A stretch of 64,000 nucleotides of DNA from an uncultured Nocardioidaceae bacterium. GTDB taxonomy: Bacteria > Actinomycetota > Actinomycetes > Propionibacteriales > Nocardioidaceae. Position numbers and translations under genes: made by a program. This document shows, one piece after another, positions 10,123 to 21,142 of the stretch. Below the pieces are notes generated by a model that did not search any database, was not told the origin of the DNA, and was given only the letters and a program-made list of their open reading frames with translations. Positions within the stretch are counted from its first letter, which is position 1. Each line of letters starts with the position of its first letter. The stretch lies in the NCBI GenBank assembly GCA_902805845.1, contig CADCUI010000020.1, positions 1-64,000 of the forward strand, in the 5' to 3' direction.

Positions 10123-11805
10123 GTGACCCCCACCACCGACCGTCCCGTCGACGCCGTCTGCGACGCCTTCGTCGAGGAGTACGCCGCCCTCGACCCGGTC
10201 GCCGCGACCGAGCTCGGCGTTCTCGGCCACGACGACCGCCTCACCGACCTGAGCCCCGAGGGGTTCGCCGCCCGCGAGGAGCTCGTGCGCCGGACGCTCG
10301 CCGCCGCCACGGCCGCCGTACCCTCCGACGACCGTGAACGGGCCGCGCGCGACGCCTTCCTGGAGCGGCTCCAGCTCACCTTGGAGCGGGACGAGTCCGG
10401 CGTCCCGCAGTCCGAGGTGTCGGTGATCGTCAGCGGCCTGCACGACCTCCGGTCCTGCTTCGACCTCATGGACACCGGGTCCGAGAAGGGCTGGCACCAC
10501 ATCGACTCCAGGCTCTCGCAGGTCCGCGGCGCCCTCGACGGCTACCGGCGCACGCTGCTGGAGTCCGCCGACGCCGGTCGGGTCTCCGCGAAGCGGCAGT
10601 ACCTCGAGGTCGCCGGCCAGGTGCGGCAGTGGACCGGGCAGACGACGACACCGAGCACCTTCGCGACGCTCGTGGCGCAGGCACCCGAGGGTGCCCTGAG
10701 GGCGGACCTCGAGCGGCACGCCGCCGACGCCACCGAGGCGGTCGCCGAGTTCGGACGGTTCCTGCACGACGAGCTCGCGCCCCGCGGCCGGGACCGGGAG
10801 GCGGCCGGCCGGGACCACTACGCGCTGGCCTCGCGCTACTTCCTCGGCGCCACCGTCGACCTCGACGAGACCTACGCCTGGGGCTGGGAGGAGCTGCACC
10901 GCATCGAGGAGGAGATGCGCGCGGTGGCCGGCGAGCTGATGCCCGGCGCGAGCACCGCGGAAGCCGTGGCCGCCCTCGACGACGACCCCGACCGCTCGAT
11001 CGAGGGCGAGGAGGCCTTCCGCGACTGGATGCAGGAGGTCGCCGACCGCAGCCTCACCGAGCTCGCCGACACCCATTTCGACATCCCCGAGCCGGTACGG
11101 CGGATCGAGTGCTGCATCGCGCCGACCCGCGACGGCGGCATCTACTACACCGGCCCGAGCGAGGACTTCGTCAGACCCGGGCGGATGTGGTGGTCGGTCC
11201 CCGAGGGAGTCACCCGCTTCAGCCCGTGGCGCGAGCTCACCACCGTCTACCACGAGGGCGTTCCGGGCCACCACCTGCAGGTCGGGCAGACCGCCTTCCG
11301 CAGCGACCGGCTCAACCGCTGGCAGCGGATGATGTGCTGGGTGTCCGGGAGCGGCGAGGGGTGGGCGTTGTACGCCGAGCGGCTGATGGAGGAGCTGGGC
11401 TACCTGGCCGACCCCGCCGACCGGCTCGGCATGCTCGAGGCCCACGCCATGCGGGCGGCCCGCGTCGTCGTCGACCTCGGGATGCACCTCGAGCTCGAGA
11501 TCCCTCGCGACAACCCGTTCGGCTTCCACCCCGGGCAGCGGTGGGTCCCCGAGCTCGGGTTCGAGTTCATGCGCCTCCACAGCGCCCTGGACGAGGCGAC
11601 GCTCCGGTTCGAGGTCAACCGCTACCTCGGGTGGCCGGGGCAGGCGCCGTCGTACAAGGTCGGCGAGCGGCTCTGGCTGCAGGCCCGCGACGAGGTCCGC
11701 GCGCGGCACGGCGCCGACTTCGACCTCAAGACGTTCCACCGCGAGGCCCTCGACCTCGGCTCGGTCGGCCTCGACCCGCTGATGGCCTCCCTGAGACGGC
11801 TGTGA
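10123..11805 (+). CDS. DUF885 domain-containing protein (putative metalloprotease-like)
   Basis: WRELTTVYHEGVPGHHLQVGQ motif and full-length 560-aa ORF. Confidence 0.85.
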   Translation: MTPTTDRPVDAVCDAFVEEYAALDPVAATELGVLGHDDRLTDLSPEGFAAREELVRRTLAAATAAVPSDDRERAARDAFLERLQLTLERDESGVPQSEVSVIVSGLHDLRSCFDLMDTGSEKGWHHIDSRLSQVRGALDGYRRTLLESADAGRVSAKRQYLEVAGQVRQWTGQTTTPSTFATLVAQAPEGALRADLERHAADATEAVAEFGRFLHDELAPRGRDREAAGRDHYALASRYFLGATVDLDETYAWGWEELHRIEEEMRAVAGELMPGASTAEAVAALDDDPDRSIEGEEAFRDWMQEVADRSLTELADTHFDIPEPVRRIECCIAPTRDGGIYYTGPSEDFVRPGRMWWSVPEGVTRFSPWRELTTVYHEGVPGHHLQVGQTAFRSDRLNRWQRMMCWVSGSGEGWALYAERLMEELGYLADPADRLGMLEAHAMRAARVVVDLGMHLELEIPRDNPFGFHPGQRWVPELGFEFMRLHSALDEATLRFEVNRYLGWPGQAPSYKVGERLWLQARDEVRARHGADFDLKTFHREALDLGSVGLDPLMASLRRL

Positions 11806-12416
11806 GCCGGCCACGGCTGGTGCTGGCGTCCCAGTCGCCGGCCCGGCTCGCCACGCTCCGTGCCGCCGGCCTCGACCCCGAGGTGGTCGTGTCCGGAGTG
11901 GACGAGTCGTCGGTCGTCCTCGACGACCCCGAGGCGCTGGCGGAGGCGCTCGCCGAGCTCAAGGCCCGCTCGGTCGCGGCGGGGCTGTCCGACGCCCTCG
12001 TGGTCGGCTGCGACTCCGTGCTCGAGCTCGACGGGGAGATCCACGGCAAGCCCGGCACACCCGCCGCGGCGGCTCGTCGCTGGCGGGCGATGCGGGGGCG
12101 CTCCGGCGTCCTCCACACCGGACACTGCCTGGTCGACACCGCCACCGGCCGCGAGCTCGCCCGCGCCGCCCGCACGGTGGTCCACTTCGCCGACCTCGAC
12201 GACGAGGAGGTGTCGGCGTACGTCGCGACGGGTGAGCCGCTGCACGTGGCCGGAGCCTTTACCATCGACGGTCTCGGCGGCGCCTACGTCACCGGCATCG
12301 AGGGTGACCCGCACACGGTCGTCGGGATCGGCCTGCCGCTGCTGCGCGAGATGCTCGCCGAGCTCGGCCATCCCTGGCACGCGCTGTGGCGGCCGGAGCT
12401 GCGGCAGGGCGCCTGA
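11802..12416 (+). CDS. maf: Maf-family nucleoside triphosphate pyrophosphatase
   Basis: VSRPRLVLASQSPARLATLRAAGL..., VVGCDSVLELDGEIHGKP; GTG start 11802. Confidence 0.92.
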   Translation: MSRPRLVLASQSPARLATLRAAGLDPEVVVSGVDESSVVLDDPEALAEALAELKARSVAAGLSDALVVGCDSVLELDGEIHGKPGTPAAAARRWRAMRGRSGVLHTGHCLVDTATGRELARAARTVVHFADLDDEEVSAYVATGEPLHVAGAFTIDGLGGAYVTGIEGDPHTVVGIGLPLLREMLAELGHPWHALWRPELRQGA

Positions 12417-12420
12417 CCCC

Positions 12421-12470
12421 GCCTCGTCCGATCGGGCGCGGCGCCGAGCGCGCGCCCGATCGGACGAGGC
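12421..12470. terminator. Perfect 20-bp inverted repeat with 10-nt loop between convergent genes; candidate bidirectional terminator
   Basis: 12421-12440 GCCTCGTCCGATCGGGCGCG and 12451-12470 CGCGCCCGATCGGACGAGGC are exact reverse complements. Confidence 0.6.
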
Positions 12471-12489
12471 CGGAGCCGACGCCGCGATG

Positions 12490-13692
12490 TCACTCGACCG
12501 GCAGGCCGAGGCCGCGGGCGATGAGCATGCGCTGGACCTCGGAGGTGCCCTCGCCGATCTCGAGGATCTTGGCGTCGCGGTAGAAGCGGGCCACCGGGTA
12601 CTCCTCCATGAACCCGTAGCCGCCGAAGACCTGGGTGGCGATCCGGGTGGCCGTGACCGCGGACTCGGTGGCGTAGAGCTTGGCCACCGCGGCTGCCTGC
12701 TTGAACTCCTTCATGCCGGCCCCCTCGGCGCGACCGGCGTCCTTCATCGCCGCCGCCTTGTAGGTCAGCGCCCGGGCAGCCTGCAGCATCACCTCGAGGT
12801 CGGCGATCTGGAAGGCGACGCCCTGCTTGCGGCCGATCGGCCCGCCGAAGGTCGCCCGTTCCCCGGCGTACTGCACGCTCATGTCCAGGCACGCCTGGAT
12901 GCATCCCACCGCCAGCGCCGCGATCGCGACCCGCCCGTCGTCCAGGGTGGCCAGGAACTGCGCGAAGCCCCGGCCCCGCTGCCCGAGAAGGTGGTCGGCG
13001 GGGACCCGGGCGTCGGTGAACGTCAGGGGGTGCGTGTCGGAGATGCGCCAGCCGAGCTTGTCGTACGCCGGCTCGACGGTGAACCCCGGCGTGCCCGCCG
13101 GGACCAGCACGGTGCTCACCTCCGGCCGCTCCTCGCCGGTGGGGCCCGTCACGACCCCGGTCCGGGCGGTCACCGTGACGAGCGAGGTGATCTCGGTGCC
13201 GGAGTTGGTGATGAACTGCTTGGCGCCGTTGAGCACCCACTCGTCGTCGACCAGGTCGGCGCGGGTGCGCGTCGCGCCGGCGTCGGATCCTGCCCCTGGC
13301 TCGGTCAGGCCGAAGCCGGCGAGCGCCCGGCCGGCGACCAGGTCGGGCAGCCAGCGCTCCCGCTGCTCCGGCGTGCCGAAGGTCAGGATCGGGTTGACGC
13401 CCAGCCCGACGGCCGCCTCGAGGGTGATCCCCACCGACTGGTCGACCCGGCCGATCTCCTCGATCGCCACGCACAGGCTGGTGAAGTCACCGTCCTCACC
13501 CGCGCCGCCGTACTCCTCCGGCGCCGTGAGGCCGAACAGCCCCATCTCCCCCATCGTCCGCACCAGGTCGACCGGGAAGTGGTGCGCCTTGTCCCACGCG
13601 GCGACGTGGGGCGCGATCTCCTTCTCGGCGAAGTCACGGATGACGCGACGGAACGACTCATGGTCCTCGGACAGCTCGTACGACATGACCAC
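12490..13692 (-). CDS. Acyl-CoA dehydrogenase
   Basis: [81 protein letters not shown]. Confidence 0.93.
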   Translation of the reverse strand: MVMSYELSEDHESFRRVIRDFAEKEIAPHVAAWDKAHHFPVDLVRTMGEMGLFGLTAPEEYGGAGEDGDFTSLCVAIEEIGRVDQSVGITLEAAVGLGVNPILTFGTPEQRERWLPDLVAGRALAGFGLTEPGAGSDAGATRTRADLVDDEWVLNGAKQFITNSGTEITSLVTVTARTGVVTGPTGEERPEVSTVLVPAGTPGFTVEPAYDKLGWRISDTHPLTFTDARVPADHLLGQRGRGFAQFLATLDDGRVAIAALAVGCIQACLDMSVQYAGERATFGGPIGRKQGVAFQIADLEVMLQAARALTYKAAAMKDAGRAEGAGMKEFKQAAAVAKLYATESAVTATRIATQVFGGYGFMEEYPVARFYRDAKILEIGEGTSEVQRMLIARGLGLPVE

Positions 13693-13756
13693 AGTCTCCC
13701 CCGGACAGGAAGGAAAGCCCCACCGAGGTGGGCCGCCCCGTGGCTACGTTGAGGCC

Positions 13757-14755
13757 ATGGTGGCCGTCATCGAGGTCCAGGGCCTCGTCAAGGACTTCGG
13801 CAGGTTCCGGGCCCTCGACGGGCTCGACCTCACCGTCCGCGCAGGCGAGGTGCACGGGTTCCTCGGACCCAACGGGGCGGGCAAGTCCACGACGATCCGC
13901 ATCCTGCTGGGGCTGCTGCGTGCCACAGGTGGCGAGGTGCGGCTGCTCGGCGGTGACCCGTGGCGGGACGCCACCACGCTGCACCGCAGGCTCACCTACG
14001 TCCCCGGCGACGTGAACCTCTGGCCGCAGCTCAGCGGTGGGGAGGTCATCGACCTCCTGGGGCGTCTGCGCGGGGACGTGGACACCGCTCGCCGGGACGA
14101 GCTGCTGCAGCGCTTCGAGCTCGACCCGCGCAAGAAGGGCCGCGCCTACTCCAAGGGCAACCGGCAGAAGGTGGCGCTGGTGGCCGCGCTGTCGTCGAGA
14201 GCGGAGCTGCTGATCCTGGACGAACCCACCTCCGGCCTCGACCCGCTGATGGAGGAGGTGTTCCAGGAATGCATCCGCGAGGTCCGGGACGAGGGCAGGA
14301 CGGTGCTGCTGTCCAGCCACATCCTCGCCGAGGTCGAGGAGCTGTGCGACCGGGTGAGCATCATCCGGGCCGGACGCACCGTGGAGAGCGGCACGCTGAG
14401 CGACCTGCGCCGGGCCAGCCGCACCATGGTGCTCGCGGAGACGGTGCAGCCGCCAGCGGACGTCGGGTCGCTCCGCGGCGTGCGGGTCCTCGACCTGGTC
14501 GGCGACCGGGTCAGGCTCGAGGTCGACAACGAGCATCTCTCCACGGTCATCAGCTTTCTCGCCGGCCGCGGGATCCGCTCGCTGGAGAGCCATCCCCCCA
14601 CCCTGGAGGAACTCTTCCTGGCCCAGTACGGCGACCAGCCCGGCGAGCGCCCCGCCGAGCAGCCCGGCGACCGGCCCGGCGACCGGCACCTGGACTCGCT
14701 CCGCGCACCGGCAGCCGACCGGCCCGTCGACACCTCAGGGGGCTCCCGGCGATGA
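13757..14755 (+). CDS. ABC transporter ATP-binding protein
   Basis: [44 protein letters not shown]-terminal PGER/PGDR repeats. Confidence 0.92.
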   Translation: MVAVIEVQGLVKDFGRFRALDGLDLTVRAGEVHGFLGPNGAGKSTTIRILLGLLRATGGEVRLLGGDPWRDATTLHRRLTYVPGDVNLWPQLSGGEVIDLLGRLRGDVDTARRDELLQRFELDPRKKGRAYSKGNRQKVALVAALSSRAELLILDEPTSGLDPLMEEVFQECIREVRDEGRTVLLSSHILAEVEELCDRVSIIRAGRTVESGTLSDLRRASRTMVLAETVQPPADVGSLRGVRVLDLVGDRVRLEVDNEHLSTVISFLAGRGIRSLESHPPTLEELFLAQYGDQPGERPAEQPGDRPGDRHLDSLRAPAADRPVDTSGGSRR

Positions 14756-16338
14756 CCCGCTTCACCGGCACCATGACGCTGGTGCGGTTGGCGCTCCGGC
14801 GGGACCGCGTGGTGCTGCCGGTCTGGTTGCTCAGCCTGACCGGTCTGATCTACTCCTCGGTCGCCGCGGTGCAGGGGCTGTACGACACCGCCGCGTCCCA
14901 GGCGACGTACCAAGCCACCATCGGCGGCAGCGCGGCGTCGATCGCCCTGAGCGGTCCTCCGGTGGCGCTCGGCACGATCGGCGGGATCACCGTCTTCGAG
15001 GTCAGCCAGGTCGCGATCATCGGCATCGCCCTGATGGCGATCTTCCTGACCGTGCGGCACACCCGCGCCGACGAGGAGGCGGGGCGCACGGAGCTCGTGC
15101 GGGCGGGCGTCCTCGGCAGGCAGGCGGACCTCCTCGCCGCCGGCATCCTCGCCTGCGCGGCGTCGCTGCTGGTCGGTGCCAGCGTGGTGGTCTCGTTCCT
15201 CAGCGTCGACCTCGCCGCCGCAGACTCGCTGGTCTTCGGCGGCGCGGTCGCCTCGGTCGGGCTGGTGTTCACGGGGGTCGCCCTCGTGGCGGCGCAGGTG
15301 GTCGAGCACGGCCGCCAGGCGGTCGGCTTGGCACTGACCGCGCTCGGCGTCGCGTTCGTGCTCCGGGCCGTCGGCGACGTCGCGGACAACGGGCTTCGCT
15401 GGGCGTCGCCGCTGGGGTGGGCGCAAGGGGTGCACGCCTTCGCGGGACCACGGTGGTGGCCGCTCGGGCTCTGCCTGACCTTCGCCGTGGCGCTGATCGC
15501 GACCGCCGGGTGGCTGACCACGCGGCGCGACTTCGGCGGCGGGCTGGTCGCCGCGCGACCCGGGCCTCCGGCGGCGTCACCTCGGCTCGGCAGCGCCTGG
15601 GGGCTCGCACTCCGCCTCCAGCGCGGCATGCTTCTCGGCTGGACGGTCGGGATGACACTGCTGGGGGTGATGTTCGGCTCGGTCGCCGCCGAGGTGGACG
15701 ACATGGTGGCGGGCAACTCGGCGATGCAGGACGTCTTTGCCCGTTCCGGTGTCGACATCGTGGACGCCTACGCCGCCACGGTGCTGCTGATCCTGGCGCT
15801 GGTCACCACGGGGTTCACGCTGGGCTCGGTGCTGCGGCTGCGTGCCGAGGAGACCACGCACCGGGTGGAGCCGCTCCTGTCCACCCCGACCTCGCGCACC
15901 CGGTGGGCCGCCGGATGGCTGCTGGTCTCGGCGTCGGGCACGCTGGCGGTCCTCACCGCGGCAGGTCTCGGTGCCGGTGTCACCAGCGCCGTGGTGCTGT
16001 CGGATCCCGGCCGGATCGAGGACATGGTGGGCGGCGCCCTGGTCTACCTGCCGGCCGTGCTGCTCGTGGGTGGGCTGGCGTTCGCGCTCTTCGGTGGGGT
16101 TCCCGCGCTGCTCTCGGGGGTCTGGCTGCTGCTGGCCGGCTTCTTCGTGGCCGGGTGGTTGGGTGAGCTGTTGTCGCTTCCCGCCTGGCTCGTCGATCTC
16201 TCGCCGTACTCCCATGCCCCACAGGTGCCCCTGGAGCCCCTGTCCTGGGCGCCCTTGCTCACCATGACGGGGGTCGCCGCGCTGTGCGTCGCGGCGGGGT
16301 TCGTGTCGCTCCGCCAGCGTGACCTCGCCACCGGCTGA
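14752..16338 (+). CDS. ABC exporter permease (polyketide-antibiotic exporter type)
   Basis: About 12 hydrophobic segments; ATGA overlap with the ATPase gene. Confidence 0.8.
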   Translation: MTRFTGTMTLVRLALRRDRVVLPVWLLSLTGLIYSSVAAVQGLYDTAASQATYQATIGGSAASIALSGPPVALGTIGGITVFEVSQVAIIGIALMAIFLTVRHTRADEEAGRTELVRAGVLGRQADLLAAGILACAASLLVGASVVVSFLSVDLAAADSLVFGGAVASVGLVFTGVALVAAQVVEHGRQAVGLALTALGVAFVLRAVGDVADNGLRWASPLGWAQGVHAFAGPRWWPLGLCLTFAVALIATAGWLTTRRDFGGGLVAARPGPPAASPRLGSAWGLALRLQRGMLLGWTVGMTLLGVMFGSVAAEVDDMVAGNSAMQDVFARSGVDIVDAYAATVLLILALVTTGFTLGSVLRLRAEETTHRVEPLLSTPTSRTRWAAGWLLVSASGTLAVLTAAGLGAGVTSAVVLSDPGRIEDMVGGALVYLPAVLLVGGLAFALFGGVPALLSGVWLLLAGFFVAGWLGELLSLPAWLVDLSPYSHAPQVPLEPLSWAPLLTMTGVAALCVAAGFVSLRQRDLATG

Positions 16339-16392
16339 CCCTTCCGGGGCCCTAGACTCCGAGCGATCCGTCGAGGAGCCGAGGAGCCGGCC

Positions 16393-18192
16393 GTGCCCGA
16401 GAGCAAGTCCCCGAGCAGTTCCACGATCCGACCGCTGCAGAAGGTGCTGGTCGCCAACCGGGGCGAGATCGCGGTCCGGGTCGTCCGGGCCTGCAAGGAC
16501 GCCGGGATCGGCAGCGTCGCGGCGTACGCCGATCCGGACCGGGACGCGCTCTTCGTGCGGCTGGCCGACGAGGCGCACAGCCTGGGCGGCGCCACTCCGG
16601 CCGAGTCCTACCTCTCGATCGAGAAGATCGTCGACGTCGCTCGCCGGAGCGGCGCGGACTCGGTGCACCCCGGTTACGGCTTCCTGGCGGAGAACTCCGC
16701 GTTCGCGCAGGCGGTGATCGACGCGGGGCTGGTCTGGATCGGCCCGCCGCCGGCCGCGATCGACTCACTGGGCGACAAGGTGCAGGCCCGCCACATCGCC
16801 CAGAAGGTGGGGGCCCCGCTGGTCGCGGGGACGCCCGACCCGGTGGCGGACGCCGACGAGGTCGTCGCCTTCGCACGCGAGCACGGCCTGCCGATCGCGA
16901 TCAAGGCCGCGTTCGGGGGCGGCGGGCGTGGTCTCAAGGTGGCCCGCAGCGAGGACGAGGTCGCCGAGCTGTACGACTCGGCGGTCCGGGAGGCCGTGAC
17001 GGCGTTCGGGCGCGGTGAGTGCTTCGTCGAGCGCTACCTCGACAGGCCGCGGCACGTGGAGACCCAGTGCCTGGCCGACCGGCACGGCAACGTGGTCGTG
17101 GTCTCCACCCGCGACTGCTCCCTGCAGCGGCGGCACCAGAAGCTGGTGGAGGAGGCGCCGGCGCCGTTCCTCTCCGAGGCGCAGCTGCGCACCCTCTACG
17201 ACTCCTCCAAGGCGATCCTGCGAGAGGCCGGGTACGTCGGGGCCGGGACCTGCGAGTTCCTCGTCGGCCAGGACGGGACCATCTCGTTCCTCGAGGTCAA
17301 CACCCGGCTGCAGGTCGAGCACCCGGTCTCGGAGGAGGTGACAGGGCTCGACCTGGTGCGGGAGATGTTCCGCATCGCCGCCGGTGAGGAGCTCGGCTAC
17401 GCCGACCCGGAGATCAGCGGCCACTCGATCGAGTTCCGGATCAACGCCGAGGACGCCGGGCGCAACTTCATGCCCGCGCCCGGCACGCTCACCAGGTGGC
17501 ACGTCCCCTCGGGCCCCGGCGTCCGCCTCGACGGCGGCTACGACGAGGGGGAGACCGTTCCCGGGTCCTTTGACTCCCTGGTCGCGAAGCTCATCGTCAC
17601 CGGACGGGACCGCGACCACGCTCTCGCACGCTCACGCCGGGCCCTCGCGGAGTTCGTCGTCGAGGGCATGCCGACGGTCGTCCCGTTCCATGCCAAGGTC
17701 GTCGACGACCCGGCCTTCATCGGGGACGGCACCGCGTTCGGCGTCTACACGTCGTGGATCGAGACCGAGTTCGTCAACGACGTCCCGCCGTACTCCGGCG
17801 ACAGTGCGGAGCCGGACGAGGCCGAGGAGCGGCAGAGCGTCACCGTCGAGGTGGGCGGCAAGCGGCTCGAGGTCGTCCTCCCCGCGGGCTTCGGGCTGTC
17901 CGCCGGCATGCCGGTCGGCGGCGCGGCGAAGAAGCCGAAGCGGGCCGCGGGCCGGAAGGCGGGGGCGGCGGCGTCCGGCGATGCGGTGACCTCGCCGATG
18001 CAGGGGACGATCGTGAAGGTCGCGGTCGAGGAAGGTCAGCAGGTCGCCGAGAACGACGTCATCGTGGTGCTCGAGGCCATGAAGATGGAGCAGCCGCTGA
18101 AGGCGCACAAGGCGGGCACCGTGACCGGTCTGCATGCCGAGGTCGGCGCCACCGTCACCAGCGGCGCCGTGGTCTGCGAGCTCAAGGACTGA
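16393..18192 (+). CDS. Acyl-CoA carboxylase biotin carboxylase/BCCP alpha subunit
   Basis: [20 protein letters not shown], biotin carboxylase motifs, C-terminal biotinyl site [11 protein letters not shown]. Confidence 0.96.
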   Translation: MPESKSPSSSTIRPLQKVLVANRGEIAVRVVRACKDAGIGSVAAYADPDRDALFVRLADEAHSLGGATPAESYLSIEKIVDVARRSGADSVHPGYGFLAENSAFAQAVIDAGLVWIGPPPAAIDSLGDKVQARHIAQKVGAPLVAGTPDPVADADEVVAFAREHGLPIAIKAAFGGGGRGLKVARSEDEVAELYDSAVREAVTAFGRGECFVERYLDRPRHVETQCLADRHGNVVVVSTRDCSLQRRHQKLVEEAPAPFLSEAQLRTLYDSSKAILREAGYVGAGTCEFLVGQDGTISFLEVNTRLQVEHPVSEEVTGLDLVREMFRIAAGEELGYADPEISGHSIEFRINAEDAGRNFMPAPGTLTRWHVPSGPGVRLDGGYDEGETVPGSFDSLVAKLIVTGRDRDHALARSRRALAEFVVEGMPTVVPFHAKVVDDPAFIGDGTAFGVYTSWIETEFVNDVPPYSGDSAEPDEAEERQSVTVEVGGKRLEVVLPAGFGLSAGMPVGGAAKKPKRAAGRKAGAAASGDAVTSPMQGTIVKVAVEEGQQVAENDVIVVLEAMKMEQPLKAHKAGTVTGLHAEVGATVTSGAVVCELKD

Positions 18193-18200
18193 CCCACCCC

Positions 18201-18358
18201 CCGCCGAGTCGGCGTGAACGCACGCCCAACCCCTGCCGAGTCGGCGTGAACGCACGACCTCGGCGTGCACAAGCGCCGACTCGGCGGGGTTTCGGCGTGC
18301 ACAAGCGCCGACTCGGCGGGGTTTCGGCGTGCACAAGCGCCGACTCGGCGGGGGGTGG
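18201..18358. repeat. Array of 32-bp-periodic palindromic repeats: 2 inverted (A-type) then 3 direct (B-type) units
   Basis: A units CCGCCGAGTCGGCGTGAACGCACG (from 18201 and about 18233); B units CGGCGTGCACAAGCGCCGACTCGGCGGGGTTT at 18261, 18293, 18325. Confidence 0.95.
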
Positions 18359-18361
18359 GGA

Positions 18362-19612
18362 TCAGGAGGAGGAGAAGGAGACCCACGTGGAGCGGAGGCC
18401 GAAGCGGGAACGGAACTCGTCCCCGCTGATCCGTACGTCGTTCCGGCTGCCCTCCAGCACCATGCTGACGATCCGCCCCTGCCACTGCCCGTTGCCGTCC
18501 CGGCTCGTCACCCGGACCGATCGCAGCCGGCCCAGGGACGAGTAGGCACGCTCGATGGTCGCAGCGCTCAGCGTCGTCGACCACGAGTGGACGAGGTTGC
18601 CCGACCAGTCGTCGTAGGGGTCCTTCTTCGCCGGCAGGTAGGAGAAGTTCCCGGCCGAGGTCCAGCCGCCCGAGCTCGAGGAGAACTGGGTGAAGGCAGG
18701 CCCACCCCCGTGGGTCAGGATCCTGCCCGCGGTCGCGTCGACGGCGGCGTTCGTGCTGGCGACCTCGCCGTCCTTGCCGCCGTACACCTGGCAGGACGTG
18801 GTGTCGCAGATCTGGTAGTACCGGTCGCGGTGGGCGGCGCGGTCGAAGGCGGCGTACGTGCGGGCCGCGACCGACTGGGCCTGGAGAGCCGCGGGCCTCC
18901 AGGACGTGTAGACCTCCGAGGGCACCACGCCCTTGACGTAGGCGTCGAGCTTGACGACGTTGACGGTGTCCCGGTCGGTCGAGGAGGCGCTGGGACGGGC
19001 GGCACGCAGCCAGCCCCGGTAGGTGCGCTTGCCCGACGGCGTCGACGGCGTCAGCGCACCTCGGGCGCGGAACTCGCCCTCGCCGGTCAACGCACGGGAC
19101 CCTCCTGGGGACCAGCCGTGCCATCCGTTGCGGTCGTGGTACTCCACCACGTCACGGTTCTGGCTGTCCGTCGTCAGCCGCCAACGGTCCGTGCCGGTGC
19201 TCCTCGGCAGCCTGTAGGTCTCCCCGGCGCCGCGGTCCCGGAGCCTGAGCCCCGGCCGCGCCTCGACGACCACGTCGTCGGTGGTATCCGCGCTGATCAG
19301 CACCCGCACCTTGCTCCGGGTGCTGCGCAGCGTCGTGCCGGGGTAGTAGAACGCCAGGATCTCCTGGTAGCCGAGGCCCTGCCGGGCCGCTCCCTCGGCG
19401 CCGAACTGCGACATCCCGTGCCCGTGACCGTAGCCGTGGCCGTGCACGGTGAACCGACCGGAGTCGGGCACCCGGTAGACCTGGTTGACGCTCACCCCGG
19501 CAGCGGCCGGACCGGCACCGAGCAGCTGCGGTACGCCGGTCGCCGCGATCACCAGGGCGAGCAGCATCGCGGCCGCGCGTCGAGACCTCATGAGACCCCC
19601 GAGAAGTGACAT
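18362..19612 (-). CDS. SpoIID/LytB domain-containing secreted protein
   Basis: Signal-like N-terminus, GHGYGHGHGMSQFGAEGAARQG, VVPSEVYTSWRPAALQAQSVAARTYA; alternative start 19591. Confidence 0.85.
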   Translation of the reverse strand: MSLLGGLMRSRRAAAMLLALVIAATGVPQLLGAGPAAAGVSVNQVYRVPDSGRFTVHGHGYGHGHGMSQFGAEGAARQGLGYQEILAFYYPGTTLRSTRSKVRVLISADTTDDVVVEARPGLRLRDRGAGETYRLPRSTGTDRWRLTTDSQNRDVVEYHDRNGWHGWSPGGSRALTGEGEFRARGALTPSTPSGKRTYRGWLRAARPSASSTDRDTVNVVKLDAYVKGVVPSEVYTSWRPAALQAQSVAARTYAAFDRAAHRDRYYQICDTTSCQVYGGKDGEVASTNAAVDATAGRILTHGGGPAFTQFSSSSGGWTSAGNFSYLPAKKDPYDDWSGNLVHSWSTTLSAATIERAYSSLGRLRSVRVTSRDGNGQWQGRIVSMVLEGSRNDVRISGDEFRSRFGLRSTWVSFSSS

Positions 19613-19683
19613 CCGAACCAGCCCATCATGGCCGCCGACCGCAACCGGCGCAGGAGAACCAGTCAGCAGGTCACCAGGTTCGG

Positions 19684-21069
19684 TCAGTGGAAACGGTGAA
19701 GCCGTCGCGCCGCCTCGGCGACCGAGCCGCTCATCGAGGGGTACACGGTGAAGGCGTGTGCGAGCTGGTCGGCGGTGAGGTTCTGTGCCACCGCGATCGC
19801 GATCGCGTGGATCAGCTCGCTGGCCTTCGGCGCGACCACGACGCCACCCACGACGCTGCCGGTGCCGGGTCGGCAGAACAGCTTCACGAACCCGTCCTGG
19901 ACTCCCTGCATCTTCGCCCGGGCGTTGGTGGCCAGCGGCAGCAGCACCGCCTCCGCCTCGACCTCCCCCGCGTCGACGGCTCGCTGCGTCCACCCCACGG
20001 TGGCGATCTCCGGTGCGGTGAAGACGTTGGAGGAGACGGTCGTGAGGTCCAGCGGCGCCACGGCGTCGCCGAGGAAGTGCCACATCGCGATGCGGCCCTG
20101 CATGGCGGCGACCGAGGCCAGCATGAGCACCCCGGTGCAGTCACCGGCGGCGTACACCCCCCGGGCGGAGCTGCGCGAGACCCGGTCGACGACGACGAAC
20201 CCACGCTCGTCGAGAGTGACGCCCGACTCCTGCAGCCCCATGCCGTCGGTGTTCGGAACCGACCCGAGGGCCAGCAGGCAGTGGGAGCCCTGGACCGTCC
20301 GGCCGTCCTCGAGCCGGACGGTCACCGCGTCGCCCTCGCGCTCCACGGCGGCCATCCGCGACTTCGAGAGCACCGTCATCCCGCGCCGCCTGAAGACCTC
20401 CTCGAGCACCTCTGCGGCGTCGGCGTCCTCACCGGGGAGCACCCGGTCGCGGCTCGACACCAGCGTGACCTCGAGCCCCAGGGAGTTGTAGGCACCGGCG
20501 AACTCGGCGCCGGTCACCCCCGAGCCGACGACGACGAGGTGCTCGGGACGGCGGTCGAGGTCGTAGACCTGCTCCCAGGTGAGGATCCGCTCACCGTCGG
20601 GTCGGGCGGTCGGGAGCGTGCGCGGCGACGCCCCGGTGGCCACGAGCACGGCGTCGGCCTCGAGCGTCTCCTCGGTCCCCTCGGGCGTCGTGGCGACCAC
20701 CCGCTGCGGCCCGTCGAGCCGCCCGGTCGCCCGCAGCACGCGTACGCCGTCGCGGGTCAACCGGCTCTCGATGTCGTCGGACTGCGCTCCGGCCAGCTGG
20801 AGCACCCGCTTGTTCACCCGGGCGAGGTCGACCTCCACCTGGGGCGAGCCGCCACCGCCGAGGGTGATCCCGAGCTCGGGGGCCACCTCGAACCCGGCCA
20901 TCACCTCCGCCGTCGCGATGAGGGTCTTGCTCGGAACGCAGTCGGTGAGGACCGCCGAGCCACCGATCCCCTCGCAGTCGACGACGGTCACCTCGGCACC
21001 CAGCTGGACGGCCACCAGCGCCGCTTCGTAGCCGCCGGGCCCGCCGCCGAGGATCGCCACATGAGTCAC
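19684..21069 (-). CDS. lpdA: NAD(P)H-quinone dehydrogenase / dihydrolipoamide dehydrogenase-like flavoprotein
   Basis: VAILGGGPGGYEAALVAVQLGAEVTVVD, VVVGSGVTGAEFA, YAAGDCTGVLMLASVAAMQG; no CxxxxC redox-active pair at the usual N-terminal position, as in mycobacterial LpdA. Confidence 0.85.
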   Translation of the reverse strand: MTHVAILGGGPGGYEAALVAVQLGAEVTVVDCEGIGGSAVLTDCVPSKTLIATAEVMAGFEVAPELGITLGGGGSPQVEVDLARVNKRVLQLAGAQSDDIESRLTRDGVRVLRATGRLDGPQRVVATTPEGTEETLEADAVLVATGASPRTLPTARPDGERILTWEQVYDLDRRPEHLVVVGSGVTGAEFAGAYNSLGLEVTLVSSRDRVLPGEDADAAEVLEEVFRRRGMTVLSKSRMAAVEREGDAVTVRLEDGRTVQGSHCLLALGSVPNTDGMGLQESGVTLDERGFVVVDRVSRSSARGVYAAGDCTGVLMLASVAAMQGRIAMWHFLGDAVAPLDLTTVSSNVFTAPEIATVGWTQRAVDAGEVEAEAVLLPLATNARAKMQGVQDGFVKLFCRPGTGSVVGGVVVAPKASELIHAIAIAVAQNLTADQLAHAFTVYPSMSGSVAEAARRLHRFH

Positions 21070-21142
21070 CAGGCCATTGTCCCACCGCCCCCGCGGCGTC
21101 TCGACAGGCTCGGCCGGCCGCCGGCTCGCTACGCTGCGGCCC

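Noticed and set aside
13757-16338. Antibiotic biosynthesis/resistance cluster suggested by the polyketide-type exporter
   Set aside because: No biosynthetic genes nearby; such two-gene ABC exporters are common housekeeping-like genes in actinobacteria
18201-18358. Possible CRISPR array because of 32-bp regular spacing
   Set aside because: The whole unit is repeated with no variable spacers, and no cas genes in the window
17632-19124. ORFs crossing the 32-bp array that translate it as VHKRRLGG/ACTSADSAG or RRVGACARRNPAESALVHAE repeat peptides
   Set aside because: 32 is not a multiple of 3, so the peptides arise from frame rotation of non-coding repeats; flanking true genes are on record
19684-21069. 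Dihydrolipoamide dehydrogenase E3 of a 2-oxoacid dehydrogenase complex
   Set aside because: Lacks the N-terminal CxxxxC redox pair (sequence GIGGSAVLTDCVPSK has a single Cys); better called an LpdA-type quinone dehydrogenase
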